Part shown: positions 50,431 through 59,494 of the stretch, one piece after another
Layout of the letters: every line of letters starts with the position of its first letter
Numbering within the stretch: position 1 is the first letter of the stretch
NCBI GenBank assembly: GCA_963746905.1
Contig: CAVVCY010000003.1
Location: 992,001 to 1,056,000, forward strand
Direction: 5' to 3'
Source of the DNA: JALYNX01 sp963746905
Lineage (GTDB): Bacteria > Actinomycetota > Acidimicrobiia > Spongiisociales > ZC4RG35
DNA: 64,000 bases
The notes under the pieces: generated by a model
What the model was told of the DNA's origin: nothing
The model's database searches: none
What the model saw: the letters and a program-made list of their open reading frames with translations, nothing else
Program-made: the position numbers and the translations under genes

Positions 50431-51594
50431 CTACTTACAGCCGTTGGCGATGAGGGTCGGGTAGGGATTGACGGGCACACCAGCCATATACATCCCAAAG
50501 TGGAGATGGGGATGGGCGCCCTGGGCGTTCCCCGAAGTTCCGACATAACCGATGATGTCTCCGGCGTTGACTTTGCCGTCGGTTTCCTTGGCCGAGAGAT
50601 GGCTGCCGATGTACTCGACGCCGTCGGCCCCTTTGAGGTTGAACTGGAGACCGCCGAGGACACCTGTCTTGAACTTCACTGTCCCGGACACCGAGGCCCG
50701 AATCGGGGCGGCGTACTCGGTGAACAAGTCGTTGCCTTCGTGGAACCTGAGCCCGCCGTCCCTGGGGAACCCCCAGTCGTTGTAGAAGCTGGCTTTTTCA
50801 ACCGGGCACACCCAGGCTCCCGCTGCGGGAACCTTGAGAGACTGACCAGCCCGGACCAGATTGACATTCGAGATGCCGTTGCTCGAGGCGAGCTTCGACA
50901 CTGACGTGCCGTAGTGATTGGCGATGTCGACGAGGCGATCGCCGCGCTGCACTGTGTATGTAGCTGATTCGCTCGTCCCCTGGGAAACGTGTCCTGGCCC
51001 GTCGAGGAAGAGTCGGGTGCCGGTGTAGATGGTGTGATTGGTTATCCCGTTGGCGGTGGCGATGGCCTCAACGGTCACACCTTCGGCTTTGGCGATCTGC
51101 TCCAGCGTCTCACCCTTTTTCACGATGTGATATCGACGGGAACCAGCGGAGGCCCCGTCGGGCTTCTGAGTGGAGCCGTTGCTGTCGGAGCCACCTGTGG
51201 AGCTCCCCGGGCCACCACCGGACCCTGCTGCTGCACCCGGGATGATCAGCGTCTGATCGGGACGGATCAGGTTGGGGTTGTTGAGCTTGTTGGACTTGAT
51301 CAGCGCGGCAACCGTTGTCCCGTACTTCTTGGCGATGGTGTAGAGACTCTCACCGGGCGCCACTACGTGGGTTTGATCCTTGGTCGGCATTACCAGCACC
51401 TGGCCGACGCGGATCAGGTTGGGATTCGCGATGTGATTGGCGGCGACCAGGTCCGACACCGAGACGTTGTTGTCTCTGGCGATAATGCCAAGCGTGTCGC
51501 CAGGTTGCACGGTGTAGTCCACCGAGAACAGGGCGACGAGAAGAGTGAGCGCCGTGGCTACCGAAGCAGCCCGGACGCGACGATCGACCGGCAT
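50431..51594 (-). CDS. LysM-repeat M23 peptidase
   Basis: A 387-residue secreted protein: signal-like N-terminus (VATALTLLVALFSV), four LysM repeats (YTVQPGDTLGIIARD, VVAPGESLYTIAKKY, HIVKKGETLEQIAKA, YTVQRGDRLVDIANHY), a Gly/Ser linker between the second and third repeats, and a C-terminal M23 domain with FHEGNDLF and HPHLHFGMY, both zinc sets intact. It binds glycan through LysM and cuts peptide bridges, probably at division or in cell-wall turnover. The gene is a single unit that converges with the flavin reductase. Confidence 0.93.
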   Translation of the reverse strand: MPVDRRVRAASVATALTLLVALFSVDYTVQPGDTLGIIARDNNVSVSDLVAANHIANPNLIRVGQVLVMPTKDQTHVVAPGESLYTIAKKYGTTVAALIKSNKLNNPNLIRPDQTLIIPGAAAGSGGGPGSSTGGSDSNGSTQKPDGASAGSRRYHIVKKGETLEQIAKAEGVTVEAIATANGITNHTIYTGTRLFLDGPGHVSQGTSESATYTVQRGDRLVDIANHYGTSVSKLASSNGISNVNLVRAGQSLKVPAAGAWVCPVEKASFYNDWGFPRDGGLRFHEGNDLFTEYAAPIRASVSGTVKFKTGVLGGLQFNLKGADGVEYIGSHLSAKETDGKVNAGDIIGYVGTSGNAQGAHPHLHFGMYMAGVPVNPYPTLIANGCK

Positions 51595-51639
51595 GAAGGC
51601 ACAGCTCCTTCAGCCCCTGAACCGCTCCGCCCGACCACC

Positions 51640-52680
51640 CTAACCCCCGAGACCGCGTTTTCCAGAAAAAACTCGGAGCTGGCCACAGGCGGCATCGATG
51701 TCCCGTCCCCGGGTGTCCCGGATGGTGACATTGACCCCAAGATCTTCGAGCATCCTCGCAAAAGCCCTGATCACAGTGCCTTTTGAGGCCCTTTCCTGGG
51801 TCAATGGGGTGGGGTTGAGCGCGATGAGATTCACATGGGCGCGCAACCGCAGCGCGATCGGGGCCAATTTCTCGGCCTGGTCGGCTGTGTCGTTGACGCC
51901 ATCCATCATGGTCCACTCGATGGACAGTCGGCGGCGCTTCTTTTCGAGGTATTCGGCCGCTGCCGACTCCAGCTCGGCCAAGGGATACCTCTTGTTGATC
52001 GGCACCAGGCGACTTCTCAACTCGTCGTCGGCCGCGTGCAGGCTGATCGCCAGGTACACCGGCCACGGTTCGTCGGCCAGCATGCGGATCCCGGGGACCA
52101 TCCCAACCGTGGAGACGGTGATCGACCGGGCGGAGAGGCCCATGAACTCGATCATCCGACGAATCGCCTCCCTGACCCGTTTGTAGTTGGCCAGAGGCTC
52201 GCCCATCCCCATGAAAACGATGTTGGTGAGATGATCGGGAACCCCGGGCATTCCGATCTGGCGGAGGAATGCTTGAGCGAAGGCGACCTGAGCCACGATT
52301 TCCCCGGCCTCGAGGTTGCGCTCGAACCCGAACTGCCCCGTCGCACAAAAGGTGCAACCCAGGGCACAGCCCGCCTGACTCGAAATGCAGAGCGTCGCCC
52401 GGCGTGGATAACCCATGAGCACCGATTCGATAGCGGCGCCATCGGGAGCACGGAACAGCCACTTCCGGGTACGGCCCTTGTCTGCGAACTGCTCCAACTC
52501 GACTTCGAACGGCCACAGTTGCCCCTCGAGGCGTTGCCGAATGCTGCCCGGGAGGTTGGTCATGGATTCGGGGCGGAGGACCGGGGTCTTGTAGAGCCAG
52601 TCCCGCAATTGGTCGGCCCGATAACCGGGCTCGCCTTCGAATACATCTCCCAGGCTCTCGGGAGCTTCGAGGTAGGGCAC
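51640..52680 (-). CDS. rlmN: Dual-specificity 23S rRNA/tRNA adenine-C2 methyltransferase RlmN
   Basis: A 346-residue radical-SAM enzyme: the cluster motif CALGCTFCATGQFGF, then IVFMGMGEPLANY, VYLAISLHAADDELRSRLVPINKRY in two parts, IEWTMMDGVND, and the C-terminal DTRGRDIDAACGQL with the conserved Cys that forms the methylated intermediate. The GTG at 52680 gives VPYLEAPESLGDV and lies four bases after the HHH-protein stop; an ATG at 52791 would lie inside that gene. It methylates A2503 of 23S rRNA. Confidence 0.95.
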   Translation of the reverse strand: MPYLEAPESLGDVFEGEPGYRADQLRDWLYKTPVLRPESMTNLPGSIRQRLEGQLWPFEVELEQFADKGRTRKWLFRAPDGAAIESVLMGYPRRATLCISSQAGCALGCTFCATGQFGFERNLEAGEIVAQVAFAQAFLRQIGMPGVPDHLTNIVFMGMGEPLANYKRVREAIRRMIEFMGLSARSITVSTVGMVPGIRMLADEPWPVYLAISLHAADDELRSRLVPINKRYPLAELESAAAEYLEKKRRRLSIEWTMMDGVNDTADQAEKLAPIALRLRAHVNLIALNPTPLTQERASKGTVIRAFARMLEDLGVNVTIRDTRGRDIDAACGQLRVFSGKRGLGG

Positions 52681-52684
52681 GTCG

Positions 52685-53005
52685 TCAGCGGATCGACTTG
52701 GCTTGCTCGATCCAGGATCGAGCTCGTGCCGCGCTGACACTCGCCGCCTCGGCGACCCGGTCAGGTGACGCCGCGGCGAGCTTGGCGGCATTGTCGATAC
52801 CGGCGGTCTTCAATCTCACTGCGAACACCGGCCCGATGCCATCGATGACGTCGATCTCGGGGGAAGCCGGTGCCGGCGCACCGGTTCGGAAAGTCGGCGG
52901 CTCGGGCTCGCGCGAGGTGGCAACCGAGATGAATCGGTCCCGCATGGCCCAGACGAGGGCGGCGGCCCCGGCGACGATCCCGACGATCTTGGCGAGTCGT
53001 TTCAT
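52685..53005 (-). CDS. Membrane-anchored helix-hairpin-helix protein (DUF4332-like)
   Basis: About 106 residues from the ATG at 53005: a basic start and one membrane helix (KIVGIVAGAAALVWAMRD), a Pro-rich linker, and a C-terminal helix-hairpin-helix pair, DVIDGIGPVFAVRLKTAGIDNAAKLAAAS. Such domains bind DNA or proteins without sequence specificity. It is co-transcribed with rlmN. Confidence 0.78.
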   Translation of the reverse strand: MKRLAKIVGIVAGAAALVWAMRDRFISVATSREPEPPTFRTGAPAPASPEIDVIDGIGPVFAVRLKTAGIDNAAKLAAASPDRVAEAASVSAARARSWIEQAKSIR

Positions 53006-53052
53006 CAAGGAGCCAAGGCTACCCATTTCGGCCTGCCTCTACGCTGGTGGCG

Positions 53053-54072
53053 ATGAAGGTGGACTTCTACTTTCCACCCAGTCCTCCGGAGGGGGCCGGG
53101 GCGGCGGCCCGAGAGGCCGCCCTCCTCGGCTACTCGGGCTTCTTCACCGCCGAGACCCAGTACGACCCGTTCCTGCCACTGGTGCTGGCCGGCGCCGAGG
53201 CGCCGGGCCTCGAGCTCGGCACCGCCATCGCAGTTGCGTTCCCTCGTTCTCCGACGGTGGTGGCGATGACAGCGTGGGACCTCGCCAGGCTCTCCCGGGG
53301 AAAGTTCCTTCTGGGGCTGGGGACACAGGTCCGGGCCCATATCGTTCGCCGCTTCGCCTCGACATGGGACCAGCCGGGCCCGCGGTTGCGCGACTACATC
53401 CTGGCGTTGAAAGCGATCTGGGAGGCGTGGCAAAACTCGACGCCACTCAAGTACGAGGGGGAGTTCTACAACCTCTCTTTGATGACGCCCTTCTTCGATC
53501 CGGGGCCGATCCCCAATCCGGACATCCCGGTATACATCGCCGGCGTCGGCCCCTATCTGTGCAGGCTGGCAGGCGAGTTATGCGACGGGTTTCACGTCCA
53601 TCCGTTTCACACAACCCGATATCTGGACCGGGTGGTGCTCCCTGGGATCACCGAGGGGGCGCGTCGAGCGGGCCGGGCGTTGGGCGATATCGAACTGGCG
53701 ACGACGGTCTTTGTGATGACCGGGGAGAACGACGCTCAAATCGAAGAGGCGATGAGCGGAGTTCGACAACAGATCTCCTTCTATGCCTCGACTCCCACGT
53801 ACAAGCCGGTGTTGGAGTCGAATGACTGGGATTTCGGCGACCAGCTGACCGCCATGTCGAAGCGGGGCGAATGGGGGGAGATGGCGGCTGTGGTCCCTGA
53901 CGAGGCTGTCCTCGAAGTGGGCGTTGCCGCGCCCATCGACCGGCTCGGGAATGCGATCAGAGAGCGCTATGGGGATCGGGTGCAGCGGATCGGCTTCTAC
54001 GCCATCGGGTCGGGTCTGGACAGCGACCGGGAAGCCTTGACCGAGGTGATCAGGCAGATCCAGGGCAAGTAG
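53053..54072 (+). CDS. LLM-class F420-dependent oxidoreductase
   Basis: A 339-residue luciferase-like monooxygenase-fold protein: LGYSGFFTAETQYDPFLPLVLA, ARLSRGKFLLGLGTQVRAHIVRRF, and IPVYIAGVGPYLCRLAGELCDGFHVHPFHT match the F420-dependent LLM subfamily common in actinobacteria (TIGR03617-like). It would use coenzyme F420 as hydride carrier; the substrate is unknown. The ATG at 53053 is preferred; a GTG lies two codons earlier. It diverges from the HHH gene. A repeat element follows. Confidence 0.88.
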   Translation: MKVDFYFPPSPPEGAGAAAREAALLGYSGFFTAETQYDPFLPLVLAGAEAPGLELGTAIAVAFPRSPTVVAMTAWDLARLSRGKFLLGLGTQVRAHIVRRFASTWDQPGPRLRDYILALKAIWEAWQNSTPLKYEGEFYNLSLMTPFFDPGPIPNPDIPVYIAGVGPYLCRLAGELCDGFHVHPFHTTRYLDRVVLPGITEGARRAGRALGDIELATTVFVMTGENDAQIEEAMSGVRQQISFYASTPTYKPVLESNDWDFGDQLTAMSKRGEWGEMAAVVPDEAVLEVGVAAPIDRLGNAIRERYGDRVQRIGFYAIGSGLDSDREALTEVIRQIQGK

Positions 54073-54213
54073 CCCCCCTCCCCGGCTGCGCCGGTACTCC
54101 CCCCAACGCTCATTTCATTCGCTGGGGTGAGAAATGGTGTCCTCCCCCAGGAGCGAAGCGACGTTGGGGGAGGTGGCCCGGAGGGCCGGAGGGGGCAACT
54201 CCGACGAGAGACG
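54073..54213. repeat. Dispersed GC-rich palindromic intergenic element, copy 2
   Basis: After the LLM stop: CCCCCCTCCCCGGCTGCGCCGG and CTCCCCCCAACGCTC, then CCTCCCCCAGGAGCGAAGCG, GACGTTGGGGGAGGTGGCCC and GAGGGCCGGAGGGGGCAACTCC at 54140-54202. The last part is nearly identical to the copy at 5449-5580. The inner arms CCTCCCCCA/TGGGGGAGG form a hairpin. It lies between convergent genes. Confidence 0.75.
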
Positions 54214-55764
54214 CTAGAAGACCATTGCCTTGGTGGTGTCCACCCGGGGGTCGGCTGCAGTCCTCAGACCGTCGGGGCTGACTTCGATGATCGAGACCGG
54301 GCCCCAACCGGGCTGACGGTCCGGGAGCTCCTCGATCCGGTGGCCGCGACGTCGCAATTCGTCCAGGGTCGATGATGACACCCCTGGCTCGATCGCGGAT
54401 CGCGGTGTCGAGTAGGGACCGTGATCCGAGATCGTCCAACGGGGCGCTGACTGGGCCACGTCCAGTTCCTGGCCGGCGATCACCGCCCTGGCGGCGATCT
54501 GGGCTACCACTTGGGGCTGGACCGAGCCGCCCCTGGTCCCGATGAGCCAGCGAGGCCGGACGCCATGAGTCCAGAGCGTGGGTGACAGCGTGTGCAACGG
54601 TCTCCTGTGTGGCAACAGCTCGTTGGGGTGCCCCAGGGTCAGGGTGAATCCCGCTCCTCGATTGTGGAGGAGAAAGCCCCCTCTAGGAACCCCGAAGGCT
54701 GAGCCGGTTCCCCAATAGTTGGAATGGATGATCGAGACCGCCATTTCATCGGCATCGACCACGCAGAGATATGCGGTGCTCGATTCGGAGCCCATGCTCT
54801 GGGGCCAGATTCCGGTGCGGTCGCGTTGGACGGTTGCCGCGGCCCGCTGCAGTCGGCCATGGTCCAGCAGAAGACTCGCAGGCAACGGTGCGGTGTCCGG
54901 GTCGGCCACGACATCGTCTCGCTCCCAGGCCACCGATCGGAATGCCTCGATGAGGAGATGCAGCCAGTCCGGGTCGTCAGGATCATCTGGAGGGCCAACC
55001 ATCTCGAAGACGGCAAGGGAGGCCGGGCCGAGATAGCCCTGGGAGTTCGGAGGGATGGTCCAGGCGGTGTTCCCGGCCACATCGCAAGAGATCGGTGTCA
55101 CCCAATCGGCGTGGGATCGGGCGAGGTCTTCATGCGTGATCGTTCCGTTGAGCTCTGAGACGATCTCACGGGCGGGGTCTCCCCGATAGAAAGCGTCCCG
55201 CCCGTCACTCGCCACAGCTTGCAACGTGGTCGCCAACGGAAATCGGTGGACGACGTCACCTGCGGACACCACATCCCCATCGGGATAGAACTCGTGGACC
55301 GCCGGGTTCTTGGAATAGATGGATGCGGTCAAGCGAAAGGCCTTCGCCTGCTCGGTGGAGACTTCGAACCCTTCCTCGGCGAGCCCGATCGCCGGCTGGA
55401 GGCAGTCGGCGAGTCCCAACACTCCAAGCTCTGCGGAGAGGGTTGCCCACCCGTCCACGCAGCCGGGAACGGTCACGGTCAAAGGGTGATCACGCGGGAT
55501 CTCGGCTAGGCCGAGCGAGCGCAGCGTCTCAGGATCTGCGTTGGACCCGGCCCGACCAGAGGCGTTTAGAGCTAGTGGGCGTTCCCATCCCGGGCGATGG
55601 ATCAGGGCGAAGAGATCGCCGCCGATGCCGCAGGTCTCCGGAGCCACCACTCCTTGCGCTGCGGTAGCCGCGATCGCAGCATCCACTGCATTGCCTCCGG
55701 CAAGGAGAGCCTGTCGTGCAGCCTCAGCCGACAGGTAGTGGGGGGTGGCGACCGCGTGCGTCAG
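54214..55764 (-). CDS. ggt: Gamma-glutamyltransferase family Ntn-hydrolase
   Basis: A 516-residue GGT-family protein: AARQALLAGGNAVDAAIAATA, CGIGGDLFALIH, then the autocatalytic site STAYLCVVDADEMAVSIIHSNYWG in which the Thr before AYL aligns with the nucleophile of GGT, and later GGSVQPQ. No signal peptide is seen, so it may be cytosolic, as in several actinobacterial GGT-like enzymes. The only sensible start is the CTG at 55764, which overlaps the upstream stop as CTGA; a frame continuing to 56076 is spurious. The exact substrate is not known. Confidence 0.88.
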   Translation of the reverse strand: MTHAVATPHYLSAEAARQALLAGGNAVDAAIAATAAQGVVAPETCGIGGDLFALIHRPGWERPLALNASGRAGSNADPETLRSLGLAEIPRDHPLTVTVPGCVDGWATLSAELGVLGLADCLQPAIGLAEEGFEVSTEQAKAFRLTASIYSKNPAVHEFYPDGDVVSAGDVVHRFPLATTLQAVASDGRDAFYRGDPAREIVSELNGTITHEDLARSHADWVTPISCDVAGNTAWTIPPNSQGYLGPASLAVFEMVGPPDDPDDPDWLHLLIEAFRSVAWERDDVVADPDTAPLPASLLLDHGRLQRAAATVQRDRTGIWPQSMGSESSTAYLCVVDADEMAVSIIHSNYWGTGSAFGVPRGGFLLHNRGAGFTLTLGHPNELLPHRRPLHTLSPTLWTHGVRPRWLIGTRGGSVQPQVVAQIAARAVIAGQELDVAQSAPRWTISDHGPYSTPRSAIEPGVSSSTLDELRRRGHRIEELPDRQPGWGPVSIIEVSPDGLRTAADPRVDTTKAMVF

Positions 55765-56381
55765 GACAGTTTGAGGTCGGGGAGGAAGCGGTTCAGGGCG
55801 TCGAGCACGGCTCTGACCACGGCCCGGCCCTCCTCGTCCTCCACATACGCACAACCGATCAGCATCCGCTCGCTGGCCTCGGTGACCACCACCACCTGGG
55901 CGACGGCAACCTTCCGATTGCCGAGGAGCGGCACGTCCATGGAGTTGATGGCCAGTGCCGCCTCCTTGTGAATCCCCTGGCGGACCGCATCCAGAGTGGC
56001 ATCTGCGATCTGGCGGGCCCGGGTCGAAGCGGCCGCGGCACCGTTGGCGGTGCCGGACAGGATCTCGTTCTCCCAACGAAGGCTCACGGTGACCTCGGCT
56101 CTCGAGCCTTCCAGGGTCTCCGCCACGTCGATCAGGGCCGGGCGGAACCCACCCTCCAGGTCGCCATCAGCTAGCTGCACGACGGAAACGACACGCCGAT
56201 CGATCTCCTGGCCATAGAGGGCCTGGCTGAGGGATTGGACGTCGCGCACCAGTTGTTTGGGCGGCTTGTTACGTCGGGCGAGGACATGGATCTCGGAGAT
56301 GTGCCCATTTCCGTAGACAACCCGCGCCGCCTCGACTCCATCAATCCGGCCGATCTTCTCTTGAAATGCGACTATGTCCAT
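55761..56381 (-). CDS. Conserved hypothetical protein with duplicated alpha-beta units
   Basis: A 206-residue soluble protein starting MDIVAFQEKIGRIDGVEAARVVYGNGHISEIHVLARRNKPPKQ in pieces. Two related alpha-beta parts are visible: residues 1-80, ending RRVVSVVQLADG, and 90-200, with VTVSLRWENEILSGTANGAAAASTRARQIADATLDAVRQ split by loops. I do not recognise the family. It is coupled through CTGA to the gamma-glutamyltransferase gene. Its 5-prime end faces the structured leader of the HD-domain operon. Confidence 0.6.
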   Translation of the reverse strand: MDIVAFQEKIGRIDGVEAARVVYGNGHISEIHVLARRNKPPKQLVRDVQSLSQALYGQEIDRRVVSVVQLADGDLEGGFRPALIDVAETLEGSRAEVTVSLRWENEILSGTANGAAAASTRARQIADATLDAVRQGIHKEAALAINSMDVPLLGNRKVAVAQVVVVTEASERMLIGCAYVEDEEGRAVVRAVLDALNRFLPDLKLS

Positions 56382-56399
56382 TACCCGGTCAGGGTACAT

Positions 56400-56719
56400 C
56401 CGGGTGTCATCCCCTGACGGGATAGTCGCTCGTCCCCTTGTCGCGGGAAGCCAACAGGTCTAGATTGCGTGGCGCTGGAGCTATTCATGGGAATGTGGGG
56501 CAACCGAGGTCTTTGACTCGCTTGCCTCGGTCCGTGGCGGGCGAAGTCAGGGGCCTCTTTGACATGTGAAGAGTTCCCGTGAAAGCGGGAACCGGGTGAG
56601 ACCGGCGTCAGACGTCGGCCTTGTAAAGCAATTGGACGCCATCTACCCCAGCGGAGCGGAACGTCTGGTCGACAACACAACGTCGGCCAAATACGAGAAC
56701 CGAAGGTGAGCGTCACAGC
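56400..56719 (+). ncRNA. Candidate structured leader RNA before the HD-domain operon
   Basis: No protein is coded in these 320 bases. The last 150 bases hold many paired blocks: GTTCCCG/CGGGAAC around TGAAAG, CCGG/CCGG around GTGAGA, GGCGTC/GACGCC, and CAGACGT (about 56608)/ACGTCTG (about 56661), which can form a long-range pair, plus a repeated ACGTCGGCC. The core GGGAACCGGGTGAGACCGG then TTGTAAAGC recalls the cobalamin aptamer core, but the 3-prime GCCAGG box is not found. It could be a divergent riboswitch or an unknown RNA element. Confidence 0.45.
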
Positions 56720-58234
56720 ATGAAGGCCCGTTTGGTCCGAATTTCCGCTGCTGCCGCCAGCCTCGCTGCCGTGTTGGCCGCGAACTCGCTGTATCGGCTG
56801 ACGAACGACGCCGGCTCACCACACACATCAGGGTCTCCCATGAAACTAAGAAGAAACAGAAAGCTTCGGGGCTGGTTCGGCCGTCTTCGCCCCTCGGTGC
56901 AGCGACGTCTAAGAATCGCTGTGCCCTATTCGGTGATGGGTGTCGTCACCCTGGTGGTCACCTACACCCTTGCCGACCCGCCCCAGTGGCTGATCTGGCT
57001 CCCCTTCACCGCCCTCTTCGTCCTTCTCGAGTTCTTCGCCGTCGAGGTCAACGACCGTCTCCTCCAGTCGTCGGCGGTGATGGTGGCGATGACCGCCGGG
57101 GTCATCTTCGCCATGACCCCCAACTCGGATGCAATGTTCGGCATGGCCCTACTGGGTGGGATGGCCATGTTCACCCCGCTCGATTTCAAAGAGAAGCGCT
57201 GGTTCCAACCCCTGACCAATTTCGGTCAGATGGTGGTGGCGGGGGCGGTGGCCGGGTTCCTCCTCGATGTCAACCTCAGTCATCTCGCCGATCCCACTGC
57301 GGAGAACTTGCTTCGGGTGGCGGTGGCCTCGGCGTTGGCGGCCCTGGCCTACGCGACAGTCCAAACCGTCCTCATCAGACATGCAGTGAAGACCGTCTAC
57401 GGCAAGGACAACCTTCAACCCTGGTCTCAGATGCATGTCCTCTTCCTCGGGCAGGTTGCGATGGGTCTGCTCGGTGGCTTGATCGGGGCCGCCTATCTGA
57501 TCGCCGGTCGAGAGGCCGTCCTGATCCTCACCGTCGGGGTCTATGCCATCGGGCACATGTCGCTCTACGCCTTCTCCCAACTCCGGGAATCTCACATCGG
57601 CTCGATCCGGGGCTTTGTGAAGACCCTCGAGGCCAAGGACATGTACACCCGGGGTCACACCGAACGTGTGGCAGTCTTCGCCCAGATGATCGGCGAGGAG
57701 CTCGGATTCACCGGGACCCAGCTGGAGAGGGTGCGATGGGCTGCCCTGATCCATGACCTGGGCAAGTTGGCGGTCCCCACCGAGCTGATCCGCAAGCGGG
57801 GGCGCCTCGATGATGAGGAGTATGCCGAGATGCAGACCCACGCCCATCTGGTCGAGGAGATCCTGGCGGAGGTCGATTTCCTGCAGCCCATGGTCGAGAT
57901 CGCCTCGGGGCATCACAGCAACTTCGATGGTTCCGGCTACGGCGGTCGTGGTCACACCGAGGGTCAGACGCCGAGTCTGGAGGCCTGCATCGTCGGGGTC
58001 GCCGACGCCTTCGACGCCATGACTTCGGCACGTTCCTACCGGATGGCGCTGTCCCAGCAATATGCCTTGCGTGAGTTGCGACGTCACTCCGGCGGGCAGT
58101 TCCACCCCGATGTGGTCGATGCCTTCGAGAAGGGGCTCATCAAGACCGGTCGCAACTGGGGCGCCCCCCATGTGAACGACGAGGAGATGGCCCGTCGTCT
58201 CGCCGAAGAGCCGGAGTTGACCCTCCGTGGCTAA
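56720..58234 (+). CDS. Membrane HD-GYP-like (HDIG) phosphohydrolase
   Basis: A 504-residue protein. After a short hydrophobic start (or from the ATG at 56840, MKLRRNRKLRGW), six or seven transmembrane helices span residues about 70-270. The C-terminal 220 residues are an HD domain of the HD-GYP type: GHTERVAVFAQMIGEELG, ALIHDLGKLAVP, then HHSNFDGSGYGG, where GYP is altered to GYG. It may hydrolyse a cyclic dinucleotide or signal. It starts a two-gene operon with a paralogue and follows a structured leader. Confidence 0.85.
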   Translation: MKARLVRISAAAASLAAVLAANSLYRLTNDAGSPHTSGSPMKLRRNRKLRGWFGRLRPSVQRRLRIAVPYSVMGVVTLVVTYTLADPPQWLIWLPFTALFVLLEFFAVEVNDRLLQSSAVMVAMTAGVIFAMTPNSDAMFGMALLGGMAMFTPLDFKEKRWFQPLTNFGQMVVAGAVAGFLLDVNLSHLADPTAENLLRVAVASALAALAYATVQTVLIRHAVKTVYGKDNLQPWSQMHVLFLGQVAMGLLGGLIGAAYLIAGREAVLILTVGVYAIGHMSLYAFSQLRESHIGSIRGFVKTLEAKDMYTRGHTERVAVFAQMIGEELGFTGTQLERVRWAALIHDLGKLAVPTELIRKRGRLDDEEYAEMQTHAHLVEEILAEVDFLQPMVEIASGHHSNFDGSGYGGRGHTEGQTPSLEACIVGVADAFDAMTSARSYRMALSQQYALRELRRHSGGQFHPDVVDAFEKGLIKTGRNWGAPHVNDEEMARRLAEEPELTLRG

Positions 58235-59476
58235 CTGGCATCCCCGCGCCGTGGCCGTTGTCTCCTGGTTGTTCCCCTTTGGCGCGGGCGGAGTCGGGCT
58301 CTATGCGGCGAGTCAGGCGTCGACCGACCCCTACAGCATCGCGGTCGGGGTCACCGCCCTGGTGATCGGCTCTCTGGTCGGAGTGGCGACGTCCAGCTCG
58401 GGCAATCGGTTCACCACCGGGCTCGCCGTGGCCGCAGCGATCCCGTTCGTGTTCACCAACCAGGAGACCGGATGGGTCGATCTCGCGGGTCGATCGCTGT
58501 TTACGGCATCGGATTGGCGGTGGTCTGGGTCCTAAGCCTGGCTCGTGGCGAGAAGCACATCGACCTTCTTCCGACACTCATTCGTCGTTTTGCGGGTTAT
58601 GTGACCTACGCCACTGTCTACACGGCGATGCGGGTTGGGGTATTTGCAGATGTCCTGGCGGCTGGCTGGACCTGGTCCCATTCGGGATCGCCCTCGTGGC
58701 CTGGATCGCCGTCGAGGTCTTGTTACGGGCGGCTCTAGTCCTCAAGCCAGGCGAGTTGTCACGGACCTACCTTGCGAGATCGGCCCTGTACGACCTGAAC
58801 GTCTTCCTGGGGCTCACCTTGACCGGAGCGCTGTTCGGTGAGCTGTTTCCGGAGCTGCGGCTGGTGGGCGCTTCCCATCGCTCTGCTCCCGTACTCATTC
58901 GCTCACTCCGCCTTCAAGAGGTTCCAGAAGACCAAGACCACCTACAAGCAGACCATCCGGGCCCTGGCCCGGATCCCGGAGGTATCTGGTCTCGGAGTCG
59001 ATGGGCACGCAGACCGCACTACCGAGCTGGCGTCGGCGGTCGCCAAGGAGATGGGAATGGGACCGGCCCAGGTCGAGGACGTCGAGTACGCCGGCCTGAT
59101 GCACGATATCGGTCGGGTCAGCCTCAACGAGCCACAGATCATTCGGATGGGCTACACCAACGACGACATCGCTCGATGGAGCGCGGAGATCATTGCCGAG
59201 TCGCCCTATCTGGACCGGGTCGCCGAGCACGTGAGGCGACAGTACGAGTCCTATCGGAGGCCGGGCGAGCAGACCGACCCTGACGTGTCGGTTGTCTCCA
59301 GGATCATCAAGGTCACCGCCGCCTATGACTGGCAGGTGTACCAGCAGGGCCTCTCACCACTTCAGGCTCTGGAGAATCTCCACACCGGCGCCGCTTACGA
59401 ATACGACCCTGAAGTGGTCGCCTCGGTACGCAGGATCCTCGAGGCCAGAGGGGTCCTCAGCCCGGCGAGAGTGTGA
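58227..59476 (+). pseudogene. Second HD-domain membrane protein, three frameshifts
   Basis: Several frames join into a paralogue of the preceding gene of about 415 residues. MANWHPRAVAVVSWLFPFGAGG starts at a GTG (58227) that overlaps the previous stop; breaks near 58490, 58670 and 58865 are followed by LAVVWVLSLARGEKHIDLLP, LVPFGIALVAWIAVEVLL and WWALPIALLPYSFAHSAFKRF. The last frame has an HD domain: GVDGHADRTTELASAVAKEMG and LMHDIGRVSLNE, with no GYP motif. Three breaks in one gene suggest either real decay or locally poor sequence. It forms an operon with the paralogue. Confidence 0.75.
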
Positions 59477-59494
59477 ACGAAGGCGCCCAACGCC

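Noticed and set aside
55765..56076. N-terminal extension of gamma-glutamyltransferase
   Set aside because: Shadow of the upstream hypothetical gene; GGT homology begins right after the CTG at 55764.
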